This document shows positions 17,281 through 25,172 of a DNA stretch of 64,000 bases, one piece after another. Position numbers and translations under genes: made by a program. Each line of letters begins with the position of its first letter. Position 1 is the stretch's first letter. The notes under the pieces were generated by a model that was not told where the DNA came from, made no database searches, and saw nothing but the letters and a program-made list of their open reading frames with translations. Source of the stretch: Chloroflexota bacterium (GTDB lineage Bacteria > Chloroflexota > Ktedonobacteria > Ktedonobacterales > JADMIN01); the NCBI GenBank assembly GCA_021323855.1, contig JAJPKE010000039.1, forward strand, positions 1 through 64,000. The letters are read 5' to 3'.

Positions 17281-19239
17281 CTACGAGGTTTGCAGTTGCG
17301 TGCGCGGTTCCAGGCGCAGCCGCGCGTGGCCCTGCTGGAAGGCAATCAAAACGAACATCACTGCGCCGAGCGCCGCGATGGAGAGAAAGAGACCTGCCTG
17401 CCAGAGCAGTAGTGCGACGGGTTGCCCGCGAAATGGTGGCGCTACCAGGAGCGCGATGCCCAGCGCCAGGGCCAGGAGCGGCGCGAGAAAGCGCCAGATC
17501 CAGCGCCACCGCCGTAGATGGATGGCGCTGAAGATGCCGATGAGGCTGGCTGCGACGATGATGGCAAGTTGCGCCAGGGCGACCAGCGAAACCAGCCGGA
17601 TACTTGCGAGATGATAGGAGCCAGCGCACCAGCCGGAGGTGCTGGCCAGGAGGTCGCACTCGCCAGTTAGGTGATAAGCGTAACGCCAGATATCAGCGAT
17701 GTTCCACACCTGCACCGCTACCAACACGCCAAGCGCGGCTATCATGCCATTGACCAGCCAGGGAAACGGCGTTGGCGCGGGAGAGAAAGCGCGCAGGATG
17801 CGGCGCGTGAGCAGCCGCATGTCGCGCTGGAATGACGCGCCACTGCGCACGCGCGCCGGAGCATAGGCAGCCAGTCCAGCTATATCAGCGGGCAAATCAT
17901 GGGCTGTAGGCATCGCCGCATCTTCGATCAGAACGGGAATGATGATCTTGTCACTGGAAAGCGCAGTGGCGATCTCCAACCGCACATAATCGGCGGGGTC
18001 GTCCAGGCGACGCAGCCCATTGGATGTGGCAGCGGTAAGCCAGGTGGGACCAATGAGGATGAGTACCACATGACTCCCGGCGAGCGCCCGCGCGATGACA
18101 TCAGGGAAATCGGCTCCGGCAAGCATGATATCAACGTCGAGGTAGATGCCACCCATCAGCGCGCTCTCTTGCTGAAGATGGTTGTAGATGCGTTCGCAGA
18201 TCGCGCGGCTGTCGCTGCGGCGATAAGAGATGAAGCAGGCGAAGGTAAGCGGATGGGTCGTTTTCTCTGCCGCCTTGTTGGCTTTATTGCTCTTATTGGC
18301 TTTGTTGGTGGCGTTGAGGGGGTCCGTGACGATGCGTGAGGCGCTCAATCCATATGCAACCAGCAGCAGACCACCAAGCAAGACAGCCACGAATACCGCG
18401 AGAGATGCCGCCAAGCCCGGAAGGAGACTCTGGACGTTCTGGCGCTGGATGAGGCGTTGCATGGCATCGAGATCCGGGACGGCGCGTGTGATTGCTATCA
18501 ACGTTGCCACGATACATGCGGAGGCGATATCAAGCAGGATCAGCCGGCTCACGAGACGGTCGCGCGCCGCCTGGATTGCCGCCAGCACAGCCAGCAGTGC
18601 CCACGGCCAGCCCAGCACGAGGATGGCGATGCCATAGAAGCCGCTGAGTGGACTCGATAACGTCAGGTGGTTGTACTGAATGTACGCGATTATCTGCTGA
18701 GAAGCTAACGCGAGCGTCAGGAAGGCAAGCGCGGCACAGAGCAGGTCCCAGAGCAGCGCCAGGCCACATCCCTTGAGGACCCAGAGCTGCTGCGCGGGAA
18801 GAACAAGCTGAGCGGTGATTTGCCGCTGTAGTTTGGCGGCGAGCTGCACGGCGTTGCCATGCAGCATGAGGGATTGCGTGTATGCGAGCGGTTGCAACTC
18901 CGGAGGAAGTGTAGCCGCATCTGGCATGACGGCCCCAGAGACGAGCACCGGCGCAACCAGCATGTGGCGCTGAAACGCCTGGGTCAGCGCCTGGCGTGCA
19001 AGCTCACTGGCAGGCGCATCGGACCCTGCCTCATTGCGTGGCTTCTGGAGAGCCGCCAGATGTTCTGGCCCAAGAATCGCCACGAGGACATTGGAACGGC
19101 TGAATGTAGCCGCATCGAGCGTGCCGGAGAGCAGATGGACAGCGCGACGACCCCAACGCGACGCAAGCACAGCGATCATATCGCTTACCTCGCGAGATTG
19201 CTCACCCTCCGGTGCTATGACAGAGATTGTGACTCGCAT
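17281..19239 (-). CDS. Membrane protein with two TIR-like domains
   Basis: 652 residues from ATG 19239, which follows a GGGG purine site. Layout: a TIR-like domain (1-150), about four membrane helices (155-300), a low-complexity linker NATNKANKSNKANKAAEK (309-326), a canonical TIR domain (333-485), then four more membrane helices. The second domain has CFISYRRSDS, YLDVDIMLAGADF, LIGPTWL and VRLEIATAL, where Glu422 aligns with the catalytic Glu of NADase TIRs such as SARM1. The first domain keeps the parallels SRSNVLVAILGPEHL and QLAAKLQRQI, but the Glu position reads Gln/Ala, so it looks inactive. Convergent with the DHA2 gene; XdhC follows upstream. Role (defence, NAD signalling) is an inference. 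Confidence 0.8.
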   Translation of the reverse strand: MRVTISVIAPEGEQSREVSDMIAVLASRWGRRAVHLLSGTLDAATFSRSNVLVAILGPEHLAALQKPRNEAGSDAPASELARQALTQAFQRHMLVAPVLVSGAVMPDAATLPPELQPLAYTQSLMLHGNAVQLAAKLQRQITAQLVLPAQQLWVLKGCGLALLWDLLCAALAFLTLALASQQIIAYIQYNHLTLSSPLSGFYGIAILVLGWPWALLAVLAAIQAARDRLVSRLILLDIASACIVATLIAITRAVPDLDAMQRLIQRQNVQSLLPGLAASLAVFVAVLLGGLLLVAYGLSASRIVTDPLNATNKANKSNKANKAAEKTTHPLTFACFISYRRSDSRAICERIYNHLQQESALMGGIYLDVDIMLAGADFPDVIARALAGSHVVLILIGPTWLTAATSNGLRRLDDPADYVRLEIATALSSDKIIIPVLIEDAAMPTAHDLPADIAGLAAYAPARVRSGASFQRDMRLLTRRILRAFSPAPTPFPWLVNGMIAALGVLVAVQVWNIADIWRYAYHLTGECDLLASTSGWCAGSYHLASIRLVSLVALAQLAIIVAASLIGIFSAIHLRRWRWIWRFLAPLLALALGIALLVAPPFRGQPVALLLWQAGLFLSIAALGAVMFVLIAFQQGHARLRLEPRTQLQTS

Positions 19240-19426
19240 AGTTTGTTTTCCCCAAGTTAGTTTATTTAGATTCAATATAGATTAAGAATAGACCAAGATG
19301 AAATTGCGGTCAACCGTTATGATACTGGAGGAGGCTTTGTTTGACATGGCTGACGCTATTGTTTTGCCCGTTCCTGGCCAGCGGAGGCTGGCTTCGTTAT
19401 CGGCGAGGCGTTTCAGTGCGGATTCA

Positions 19427-20356
19427 TCAGCCGGTCACTTCATCTGCAACCGGCGTATTATCGGTCGCAGTGGTTGGCCCGGCTTGTTCATATGTTTGTC
19501 CGGCTTCTGTTTGTCCGGTTTCGTCCGGCTCTGTCTGGTCCGGTTCGGCCAACACCTGCGCCAGAATATTCGCCTGATCGCGAAGTGAGCCACCCGCGCC
19601 GCCGCGCCGCCACATTTGCAGTTCAGCAGCAATGCTCAGCGCGATTTCGTCCGGTGTCTCCGCGCCGAGGTCCAACCCAATGGGCGCATGAACCTGTCGC
19701 AACTGCTCCGGCGCGATGCCCGCTTTCAGCAGCCCGCGAAAGATTGCTCGTACCTTGCTGGCGCTGCCGATCATGCCAACATATCCGGCTGAGGTTGCCA
19801 GCGCCGCCCGCAACGCCTCGCCATCCGAGCGATGGCCGCGCGTCACCACGACGATAGCCGTCCCTGGGTCGGGCCGACGTTCTACCAGTGCCGCCGCAAG
19901 ATCGCCCACCGCCGTCTCAACAGTATCGGGCAGATTTGCTGCGCGCATGAACTCCGAACGGTCATCCAGCAGCGTCACGCGCCAGCCAAGCGGCGCCGCC
20001 AACCGCGCCAGCGCCTGCGCGACATAGCCGGAACCGGCGACCAGCAATCGTGGCTCTGGGCGCAGCGGCTCGATGAAGACTTCCAGCGAGGCGCCACAAC
20101 TGCCGACGCTTTCGCCGCCTTCGGGGTCCAGATGATAGGTCAGCAGGGAGGGTTGCCCGCCGGAGAGTGTGCGCAGGGCATCGGCCACGGCGCGGCTATC
20201 CGTGGCCGAGCCGCCCAGCGTGCCAGCGGCGCTGCCATCTGCGCGCACCAGCAGGCGCGCGCCGGGCGCACAGGGAGCCGCGCCCCAGATCTTCACCACC
20301 GTCACCAGCGCCACCGGTTCGCCATGCGCCAGCGCCGCGCTAATCTCCTGAAACAT
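19427..20356 (-). CDS. XdhC/CoxI family protein
   Basis: 309 residues; start ATG at 20356, with GAGGAGGG upstream. XdhC proteins insert and modify (sulfurate) the molybdenum cofactor of xanthine-dehydrogenase-like enzymes. The N-terminal XdhC domain holds PVALVTVVKIWGAAPCAPGA and a VGSCGAS Cys motif; the C-terminal Rossmann domain begins LLVAGSGYVAQALARLA (about 121) with GYVGMIGSASKVRAIF. A C-terminal Glu/Thr/Gln-rich tail (EPDQTEPDETGQ) is repetitive. No molybdenum hydroxylase subunit lies within this window, so this copy is an orphan and may serve a distant operon. Confidence 0.85.
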   Translation of the reverse strand: MFQEISAALAHGEPVALVTVVKIWGAAPCAPGARLLVRADGSAAGTLGGSATDSRAVADALRTLSGGQPSLLTYHLDPEGGESVGSCGASLEVFIEPLRPEPRLLVAGSGYVAQALARLAAPLGWRVTLLDDRSEFMRAANLPDTVETAVGDLAAALVERRPDPGTAIVVVTRGHRSDGEALRAALATSAGYVGMIGSASKVRAIFRGLLKAGIAPEQLRQVHAPIGLDLGAETPDEIALSIAAELQMWRRGGAGGSLRDQANILAQVLAEPDQTEPDETGQTEAGQTYEQAGPTTATDNTPVADEVTG

Positions 20357-20604
20357 GGTGGCCCTCCTCGCAAGCATGCCTTCAGAACGCCTTCCGCCGG
20401 TTGTCAATACTATCTATTGTATAGCATGTCGCGCATGGACGGCGATATGCGTATGATGTTCATATCTGGACTATTGTGGGATGTTTGGCGAGGTTTGTGC
20501 GTTATACTCAACGGATGGCATAGATGACAGTGGCATACTATTCCAATCAGCAACCGTCCGGCAGCAATTGCGTAGATCATGCTCTGAGGCAGGGAGACAA
20601 TATC

Positions 20605-21222
20605 ATGCGGAATATGACCCGCCCGTGGACTCATAGCCGGGTAGGGAGGCGTTTCATTGGCCTGGCGTTCGTGGCGACGTTGCTTGCGGTGCTTGCGGGA
20701 TGTAGTCTTGGCGGGTCCTCCACCCCCAGCGGCAGCGACCAACTGGCACTGACGCAGGTGCCGTGGTGCGATGTTCCTGCCATCAACTTTGTGGATAGCG
20801 GCAGCACCGCGCAGACCACCTTCACCAATTGGGACGACGTGCGGACACAACTTGGCTTTACCACCTATCTGCCGGCCAATCTCCCCAAAGGCTCGTGCCT
20901 GGTGCTGGCCGGTGGCTCCGTGCATGACCCAATCTTTGGCGGCCATTTCGTCGCTACCTGGAATCTGCCGGGCAATATCTCGCTGAGCTTCTCTGAGGCG
21001 CCCAAACGCGCCAATCTCGGTGACAAGCTCCAATGCGCCCAGAGCGCCCAGGACGCGAAGACTGCCATCTGCCTCGGCGTGATGGGCAACACCGGCATCA
21101 CCATCGCCTCGCCGCAGTCCGCCAGCGCCGTCCAGGCGATCTTCCAGTCGCTCAAGCCAGATGTAAATTGGGTGCCTGCCAACACCAATAAGCTGCTGGC
21201 GACGCAGACTCCCTCAAGCTAG
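20605..21222 (+). CDS. Predicted lipoprotein, 205 aa
   Basis: Start ATG at 20605 with AGGGAGACA upstream. The signal peptide has basic RR, a hydrophobic core and a lipobox LAGC, so the mature protein begins at Cys near residue 32 and should be membrane-anchored outside the cell. The mature part, about 170 residues, is Ser/Thr-rich and has two Cys pairs; I recognise no domain. FTTYLPANLPKGSCLVLAGG suggests a bacterial solute-sensing or DUF4367-like fold, but this is weak. It is a single transcript with a terminator. Confidence 0.75.
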   Translation: MRNMTRPWTHSRVGRRFIGLAFVATLLAVLAGCSLGGSSTPSGSDQLALTQVPWCDVPAINFVDSGSTAQTTFTNWDDVRTQLGFTTYLPANLPKGSCLVLAGGSVHDPIFGGHFVATWNLPGNISLSFSEAPKRANLGDKLQCAQSAQDAKTAICLGVMGNTGITIASPQSASAVQAIFQSLKPDVNWVPANTNKLLATQTPSS

Positions 21223-21255
21223 CGCGCTACTGAGCGGTTCGTTGCGCAGTATAAC

Positions 21256-21292
21256 AAACGGCGTTCCCGCTGAGACATGGGAACGCCGTTTG
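21256..21292 (+). terminator. Intrinsic terminator of the lipoprotein gene
   Basis: AAACGGCGTTCCC-10-GGGAACGCCGTTT is a perfect 13-bp stem followed by GCCTTGTTGG. It begins 33 bases past the lipoprotein stop and 50 bases from the convergent DUF5615 gene stop, and works in either direction. Confidence 0.85.
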
Positions 21293-21340
21293 CCTTGTTG
21301 GGCTTCGGAACATCCAGAGTTGCGATAGTGGAATAACGGC

Positions 21341-21685
21341 TTAGAATAGTGCGATGCGGTTGAGAAAGGAAGCCGAATCAAGGCAATAGTGTTCCAAAAT
21401 AGGCAGCGTTTGCTGAGGAGGTAGCTGCGGTCGGTTCCGAGCGCGTGTAATAACCCCGTAGTGATCGCCATGCCCCCAAACGCTCCATGCTTCGGCAAGC
21501 AGCATATAATCGTCTCGGTTCCAGGTGAAAATGGTGAGTTTGCGTCGCTGCGCCTCTACGAACACGAGTGCATCACTGCTACCCTTTGGATGGAATTCCA
21601 GTGTATGAAAAACACGGAATCCCCTGGCTCGCAACTGTTGCACTAAGTCTTGTCCGATTCCTTCGTCTACCAACAGATCAGCCAT
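21341..21685 (-). CDS. DUF5615 PIN-like toxin of a toxin-antitoxin pair
   Basis: 114 residues. Its ATG at 21685 overlaps the stop of the upstream gene by 8 bases, so the two are translationally coupled. MADLLVDEGIGQDLVQQLRA and LTIFTWNRDDYMLLAEAW match the DUF5615 (PIN-like, Mut7-C related) fold: the acidic DEG near the start and the RDD late in the domain correspond to the metal-binding positions. DUF5615 proteins are putative RNases partnered with DUF433 antitoxins, which is exactly the upstream gene. I infer a type II toxin. Confidence 0.8.
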   Translation of the reverse strand: MADLLVDEGIGQDLVQQLRARGFRVFHTLEFHPKGSSDALVFVEAQRRKLTIFTWNRDDYMLLAEAWSVWGHGDHYGVITRARNRPQLPPQQTLPILEHYCLDSASFLNRIALF

Positions 21686-22106
21686 GCGCTTCGGATCCGT
21701 TAGCGGTGTTTTGTGTATCGGCAGGGTCGGCTGGCTCTCTGTTGAGTTGGGCATACCAGGTGAAATACTCTTCGAGCGTGCGTAGCGGTGGGGTATCCTC
21801 ATCTGCGTATGGTTGTGTATTGCGGATGATGCGCGCGTCAAAGATGACCTTATGATCTAGATAGTACCGCTTTGCTGCCTCCCATTCGTCGCGGGGCATG
21901 TCGCTATAAGCAGCAAGTATTTCCTCATCGTTATACTTACTATTAATCCATTGCGCTATGAGCGTCCAGATCGGATAGCCGGATTGCACCAGCACCTCAT
22001 CTATTCCTGCCTGCTCGTTTGCAAAAAGATGCGGATCCAGTGGTCGTCTTTTGTAGGGTGGTTGCCCATTGGCATAGGTACTATTATTCTGATTTGTTTT
22101 GCTCAT
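21678..22106 (-). CDS. DUF433-type antitoxin, 142 aa
   Basis: DUF433 proteins are small HTH antitoxins. The segment VLVQSGYPIWTLIAQWINSKYNDEEILAAYSDMPRD (not quoted fully) contains the typical P-[IV]-W-T-L and DEEIL-x-x-Y pattern of the family. At 142 residues it is longer than the usual 70-80: an N-terminal 30 residues (Gln/Asn/Pro-rich) and a C-terminal 55 residues extend the HTH and probably bind the toxin. It overlaps the toxin gene by 8 bases. The start ATG at 22106 follows AGGAGGG-like bases (aaaagagggcatcctc reversed). Autoregulation is expected from family knowledge. Confidence 0.75.
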   Translation of the reverse strand: MSKTNQNNSTYANGQPPYKRRPLDPHLFANEQAGIDEVLVQSGYPIWTLIAQWINSKYNDEEILAAYSDMPRDEWEAAKRYYLDHKVIFDARIIRNTQPYADEDTPPLRTLEEYFTWYAQLNREPADPADTQNTANGSEAHG

Positions 22107-22166
22107 GAGGATGCCCTCCTCTTTTTGTACTAATTCTCTGGCGGTTCATCAAAATCCAAACTGATA

Positions 22167-22218
22167 CCCCTGTTCTCCTCATTGTCTCACATGTTTACGC
22201 GGAGATCAGGGGTTTTTT
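22167..22218. terminator. Bidirectional hairpin terminator
   Basis: CCCCTGTTCTCC (22167-22178) pairs with GGAGATCAGGGG (22201-22212), then GTTTTTTG follows on the plus strand; on the minus strand an A-run precedes. It ends the DUF457 gene transcript, which stops at 22227. Confidence 0.75.
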
Positions 22219-22226
22219 GAGGTCAG

Positions 22227-22871
22227 CTAAACGATTAGCTTGCCGAAGAAGATGCCCACGATGACCAGCACAGCGATGGTAATGACGACAATCGGCTCCT
22301 CGCGGCTGCCGGACTTAAAGCGCCAGCGCCGCTCCGGCGGGAAGCCAAAGCGCTCATGGTTGGGCCAGAGCCAGGGTACGCCGCCGAGCGTCAGGCTATC
22401 GGCCAGCAGATGTAGGAAATAGCCAATCATAAAGGCGGTGAAGGCAATGCCCGCTCCGGCATGGAAGTCGAATCCTGGGCCGATCCCGCTCGCCAGCCGC
22501 TCGGCAGCCGCGTGCAACCCCAGTTGATTGTAGAGAAACAGGCCCATGACATACTGAATCGCCCAGATGACGGCGCCAACAATCGCCATGCCCAGCAGAC
22601 TATGAAAGAAGGTGCGATGCCCTGCCACATGCTGGATGCCCTTGCTGACGACGCCTGCACGTTCGCCGATGGTGCTGCGGGCGTTGTCAATATCCGGCGC
22701 CAGCGCACCGAGGGCAGCGAAGCCGTAGAAAATGATCTTCATCGCCAGCGTGTTTGCCAGCGTGCCCGGATCGCTGGGCAGCGGAAACAACGGCGGTGTC
22801 GTCACATGCAACACACTCTCCGCCACCACTGCGCCCGCCAGCCCAAACACCACATGAGATGGCCCTTCCAA
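22227..22871 (-). CDS. DUF457 metal-dependent membrane protein (YdjM-like)
   Basis: 214 residues with about five membrane helices. Family motifs: MEGPSHVVFGLAGAVVAESV at the start (His in membrane), LGALAPDIDNARSTIG, GHRTFFHSLLGMA (His pair) and HLLADSLTLGGVPWLWP. These His/Asp positions make a putative metal-binding site of the LexA-regulated YdjM/DUF457 hydrolases. The function in bacteria is not known; several homologues are DNA-damage induced. A C-rich repeat sits before it at 22915-22980 and the Rieske gene is upstream on the same strand. Confidence 0.85.
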   Translation of the reverse strand: MEGPSHVVFGLAGAVVAESVLHVTTPPLFPLPSDPGTLANTLAMKIIFYGFAALGALAPDIDNARSTIGERAGVVSKGIQHVAGHRTFFHSLLGMAIVGAVIWAIQYVMGLFLYNQLGLHAAAERLASGIGPGFDFHAGAGIAFTAFMIGYFLHLLADSLTLGGVPWLWPNHERFGFPPERRWRFKSGSREEPIVVITIAVLVIVGIFFGKLIV

Positions 22872-22914
22872 CCGTCACCGTCCCTCTCTATCTCTATGAA
22901 TCTCTCTATGAAAG

Positions 22915-22980
22915 TCCTCACCCGGTCTCCGGCCACTCCTCTCCTCGCGAGGAGAGGGGTGGCCGCAGGCCGGGGTGAAG
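22915..22980. repeat. Family A-related C-rich hairpin with long stem
   Basis: cctcacccggtctccggccactcctctcctcgcgaggagaggggtggccgcaggccggggtgaag: the outer cggcc/ggccg and inner ctcctctcctcgcgaggagagg arms give a nearly perfect long hairpin with a cgcg turn. It begins one base past the Rieske gene's stop codon on the other side, so it may be its terminator. Confidence 0.85.
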
Positions 22981-22981
22981 A

Positions 22982-23296
22982 TTATTCCGGCGTTTCGACC
23001 AGAATAGCATCCCCTTCGATACGAACCGCATAGGTGGGTAAATCGTCACGGGCGGGGCCACGCAGCACCTTGCCATTGCGCACATCGAAGCGCGCCAGAT
23101 GGATCGGACAGGTCAGCACGCAGCCATCCAGTTCGCCCTGATCGAGCGGGCCGCTGATATGCGTGCAGTCGTCGTCCACCGCGTAGATCGTCCCCTCCAC
23201 ATTGGCGAGGCAGAGCAGCCGCCCCGCGACCTCGACGCGCAGCAATTCGCCCGGCGCAATCTCATTCAGCTCTGCCACCCGGACGAACGTTCCCAC
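22982..23296 (-). CDS. Rieske [2Fe-2S] ferredoxin
   Basis: 104 residues. The start is GTG at 23296, 5 bases after GGAGGGAG; the ATG at 23314 would place the ribosome site inside the gene. The Rieske ligands are present: CTH (Cys-x-His), 15-17 residues later CPIH (Cys-x-x-His). Such small stand-alone Rieske proteins (NirD/BphA3-type) are electron carriers to oxygenases or reductases. No oxygenase lies nearby, so it may serve an unlinked enzyme. The FDV-NGK-PA ending is typical of the BphF/NirD group. Confidence 0.85.
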   Translation of the reverse strand: MGTFVRVAELNEIAPGELLRVEVAGRLLCLANVEGTIYAVDDDCTHISGPLDQGELDGCVLTCPIHLARFDVRNGKVLRGPARDDLPTYAVRIEGDAILVETPE

Positions 23297-23575
23297 GCGG
23301 CTCCCTCCTCTCATGTACTACGCCTCACTTCGCGGATTCGTTGCGTGCATTCTACCATGTGTTGCTCAGCATGCTGATGTTTTGTCTTCCCTGGCATAAT
23401 GATAGCCCTACGAATAGGCAATTTCAGCAATAGACGTATTGATGCACTTGGCATACCAGATTGCGCGGACTGCGAAGAATAGACCATAAAGGCGATTGCA
23501 AGATGGGTAACGTTTTCCGCTATAGCGCTTCATCGCTGTACCATATCGTACAAAGCGGCAGAGCGCGAGACCGAG

Positions 23576-25156
23576 ATGCAGGCGATACCGCTATACTTAT
23601 ATAAGAGTGAATGGTATAGGGTGAGGAGCAAGAGGGTGCAGAAGCGCAGAACGAGGCAATCGCTGGAAGCAGCAGGACTTTGGGCCATAGAGCCTACGAT
23701 ACCAGCAAGGTCATTAGCTGTCGTGCGGCCAGATGTTTCCTCTCCCACGACAGCCAGAGATGCACTACTCAGCCACTATCGCCAGCGCATCGTTCACAAC
23801 CCCGCGCTGGATCGCAGCCTTGTCAGTTTTCAGGCGAACAAAACCGTGCCGTTTTCCGGCTGGTTCAAGTATCGTGAAGGATTCTCCGAGTCGTTGGTGT
23901 CGTATCTGCTGCAACAACTACATCCGCAACCAGGCACGCTGCTCGATCCATTCGCCGGGGGCGGCTCTGCGCTCTTTGCGGCCAGCGCGCTTGGCTGGGA
24001 AGTGAAGGGCATCGAGGTACTTCCTGTTGGCATCTATGCCATGCGGGCACGCCAGTCTGCGCGGAACATAGCATCTCAGTCGCTCATCGCTCTAATACGC
24101 GAGCTTGAAGCGGTAGATTTCGCCACCTATGCCAAATCTGAATATGCGCTCCATCATATCGCTATTACACGAGGCGCGTTCCCTGCTGAAGAAGAGCAGC
24201 AACTGACTGGTTATCTTGCCTATTGCGATGAGCAGATACGAGACGATATCCTACGCACGCTGTTGCGCTATGCTGCTTTCTGTATTCTGGAAGACATGAG
24301 CTACACGCGCAAGGATGGGCAATATTTGCGCTGGGATGCGCGCTCAGGGCGCTCACAAGGCAAAAAGCCTTTCAATAAGGGGCGTATTTTGCCATTCCGC
24401 GAGGCGCTCAATGCAAAATTACGTCAGATGGCAAATGATATTGGTGCGGCCCCAACACAACAATCGCTCTTCAACGTTCCCTCAACCACAACGCATGAGG
24501 GGGCTGACCTGGAACTCTACGAAGGTTCATGTCTGACTATTCTTCCAGAGATGGGGGCCAATTCAGTTGACTTTGTGCTGACTTCTCCGCCATATGCTAA
24601 CCGCTATGATTATACCCGCACCTATGCGCTCGAACTCGTTTTTTTGGGCTGCGACGATCAGCGTGTGAAACAATTGCGGCAGGAGATGCTTTCCTGCACG
24701 GTGGAAAACAAGGAGAAGCGGGATCAGTTACGGCAATTTTACGCCCGCATCGGGCGCGAGCAAGATTTCGAGCGCATTGATGCAACTTTTCAGCGCCAGG
24801 ATGCGCTACAAGAGGTGTTGGGCATTCTGGATGGCTACAAAGAGCGCGGAATACTCAACAATGCCAATATCGCCAGGCTAGTGCGCAATTATTTCTACGA
24901 GATGTGTTTTGTCATCTACGAATTGGGCCGGGTGTTGCGTCCTGGTGGCATCGTGGCGATGGTCAATGACAACGTGCGCTATGCAGGCGAAGAAGTGCCT
25001 GTAGACCTGATTCTTTCCGATATAGCGGAGACGTTTAGTTTGACTACGCGCGTCATCTGGACGCTTGGACGTGGCAAAGGGAATAGCAGCCAGCAAATGG
25101 GGACGCACGGGCGCGAAGAATTGCGCAAATGTGTCTACGTGTGGGAAAAGCAATAG
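23576..25156 (+). CDS. N4-cytosine DNA methyltransferase of an AvaI/BsoBI-type R-M system
   Basis: 526 residues. DPFAGGG (124-130) is the AdoMet-binding motif and TSPPY (336-340) the catalytic loop; SPPY, as opposed to DPPY/NPPY, favours N4-cytosine methylation. About 200 residues of target-recognition sequence lie between and after. Its neighbour 16 bases downstream on the opposite strand is a restriction endonuclease with the AvaI/BsoBI active site, and AvaI/BsoBI methylases are N4-cytosine enzymes on CYCGRG, so protection of CYCGRG is inferred. The first 75 residues are of lower conservation; the start could be later. G+C is lower than in neighbours, consistent with recent transfer. Confidence 0.85.
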   Translation: MQAIPLYLYKSEWYRVRSKRVQKRRTRQSLEAAGLWAIEPTIPARSLAVVRPDVSSPTTARDALLSHYRQRIVHNPALDRSLVSFQANKTVPFSGWFKYREGFSESLVSYLLQQLHPQPGTLLDPFAGGGSALFAASALGWEVKGIEVLPVGIYAMRARQSARNIASQSLIALIRELEAVDFATYAKSEYALHHIAITRGAFPAEEEQQLTGYLAYCDEQIRDDILRTLLRYAAFCILEDMSYTRKDGQYLRWDARSGRSQGKKPFNKGRILPFREALNAKLRQMANDIGAAPTQQSLFNVPSTTTHEGADLELYEGSCLTILPEMGANSVDFVLTSPPYANRYDYTRTYALELVFLGCDDQRVKQLRQEMLSCTVENKEKRDQLRQFYARIGREQDFERIDATFQRQDALQEVLGILDGYKERGILNNANIARLVRNYFYEMCFVIYELGRVLRPGGIVAMVNDNVRYAGEEVPVDLILSDIAETFSLTTRVIWTLGRGKGNSSQQMGTHGREELRKCVYVWEKQ

Positions 25157-25172
25157 CTATCCTAGTGGCTTG

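Noticed and set aside
17281..19239. Thoeris defence system
   Set aside because: A Thoeris system needs ThsA (SIR2 or related effector) next to the TIR gene. Neighbours are a DHA2 exporter and XdhC.
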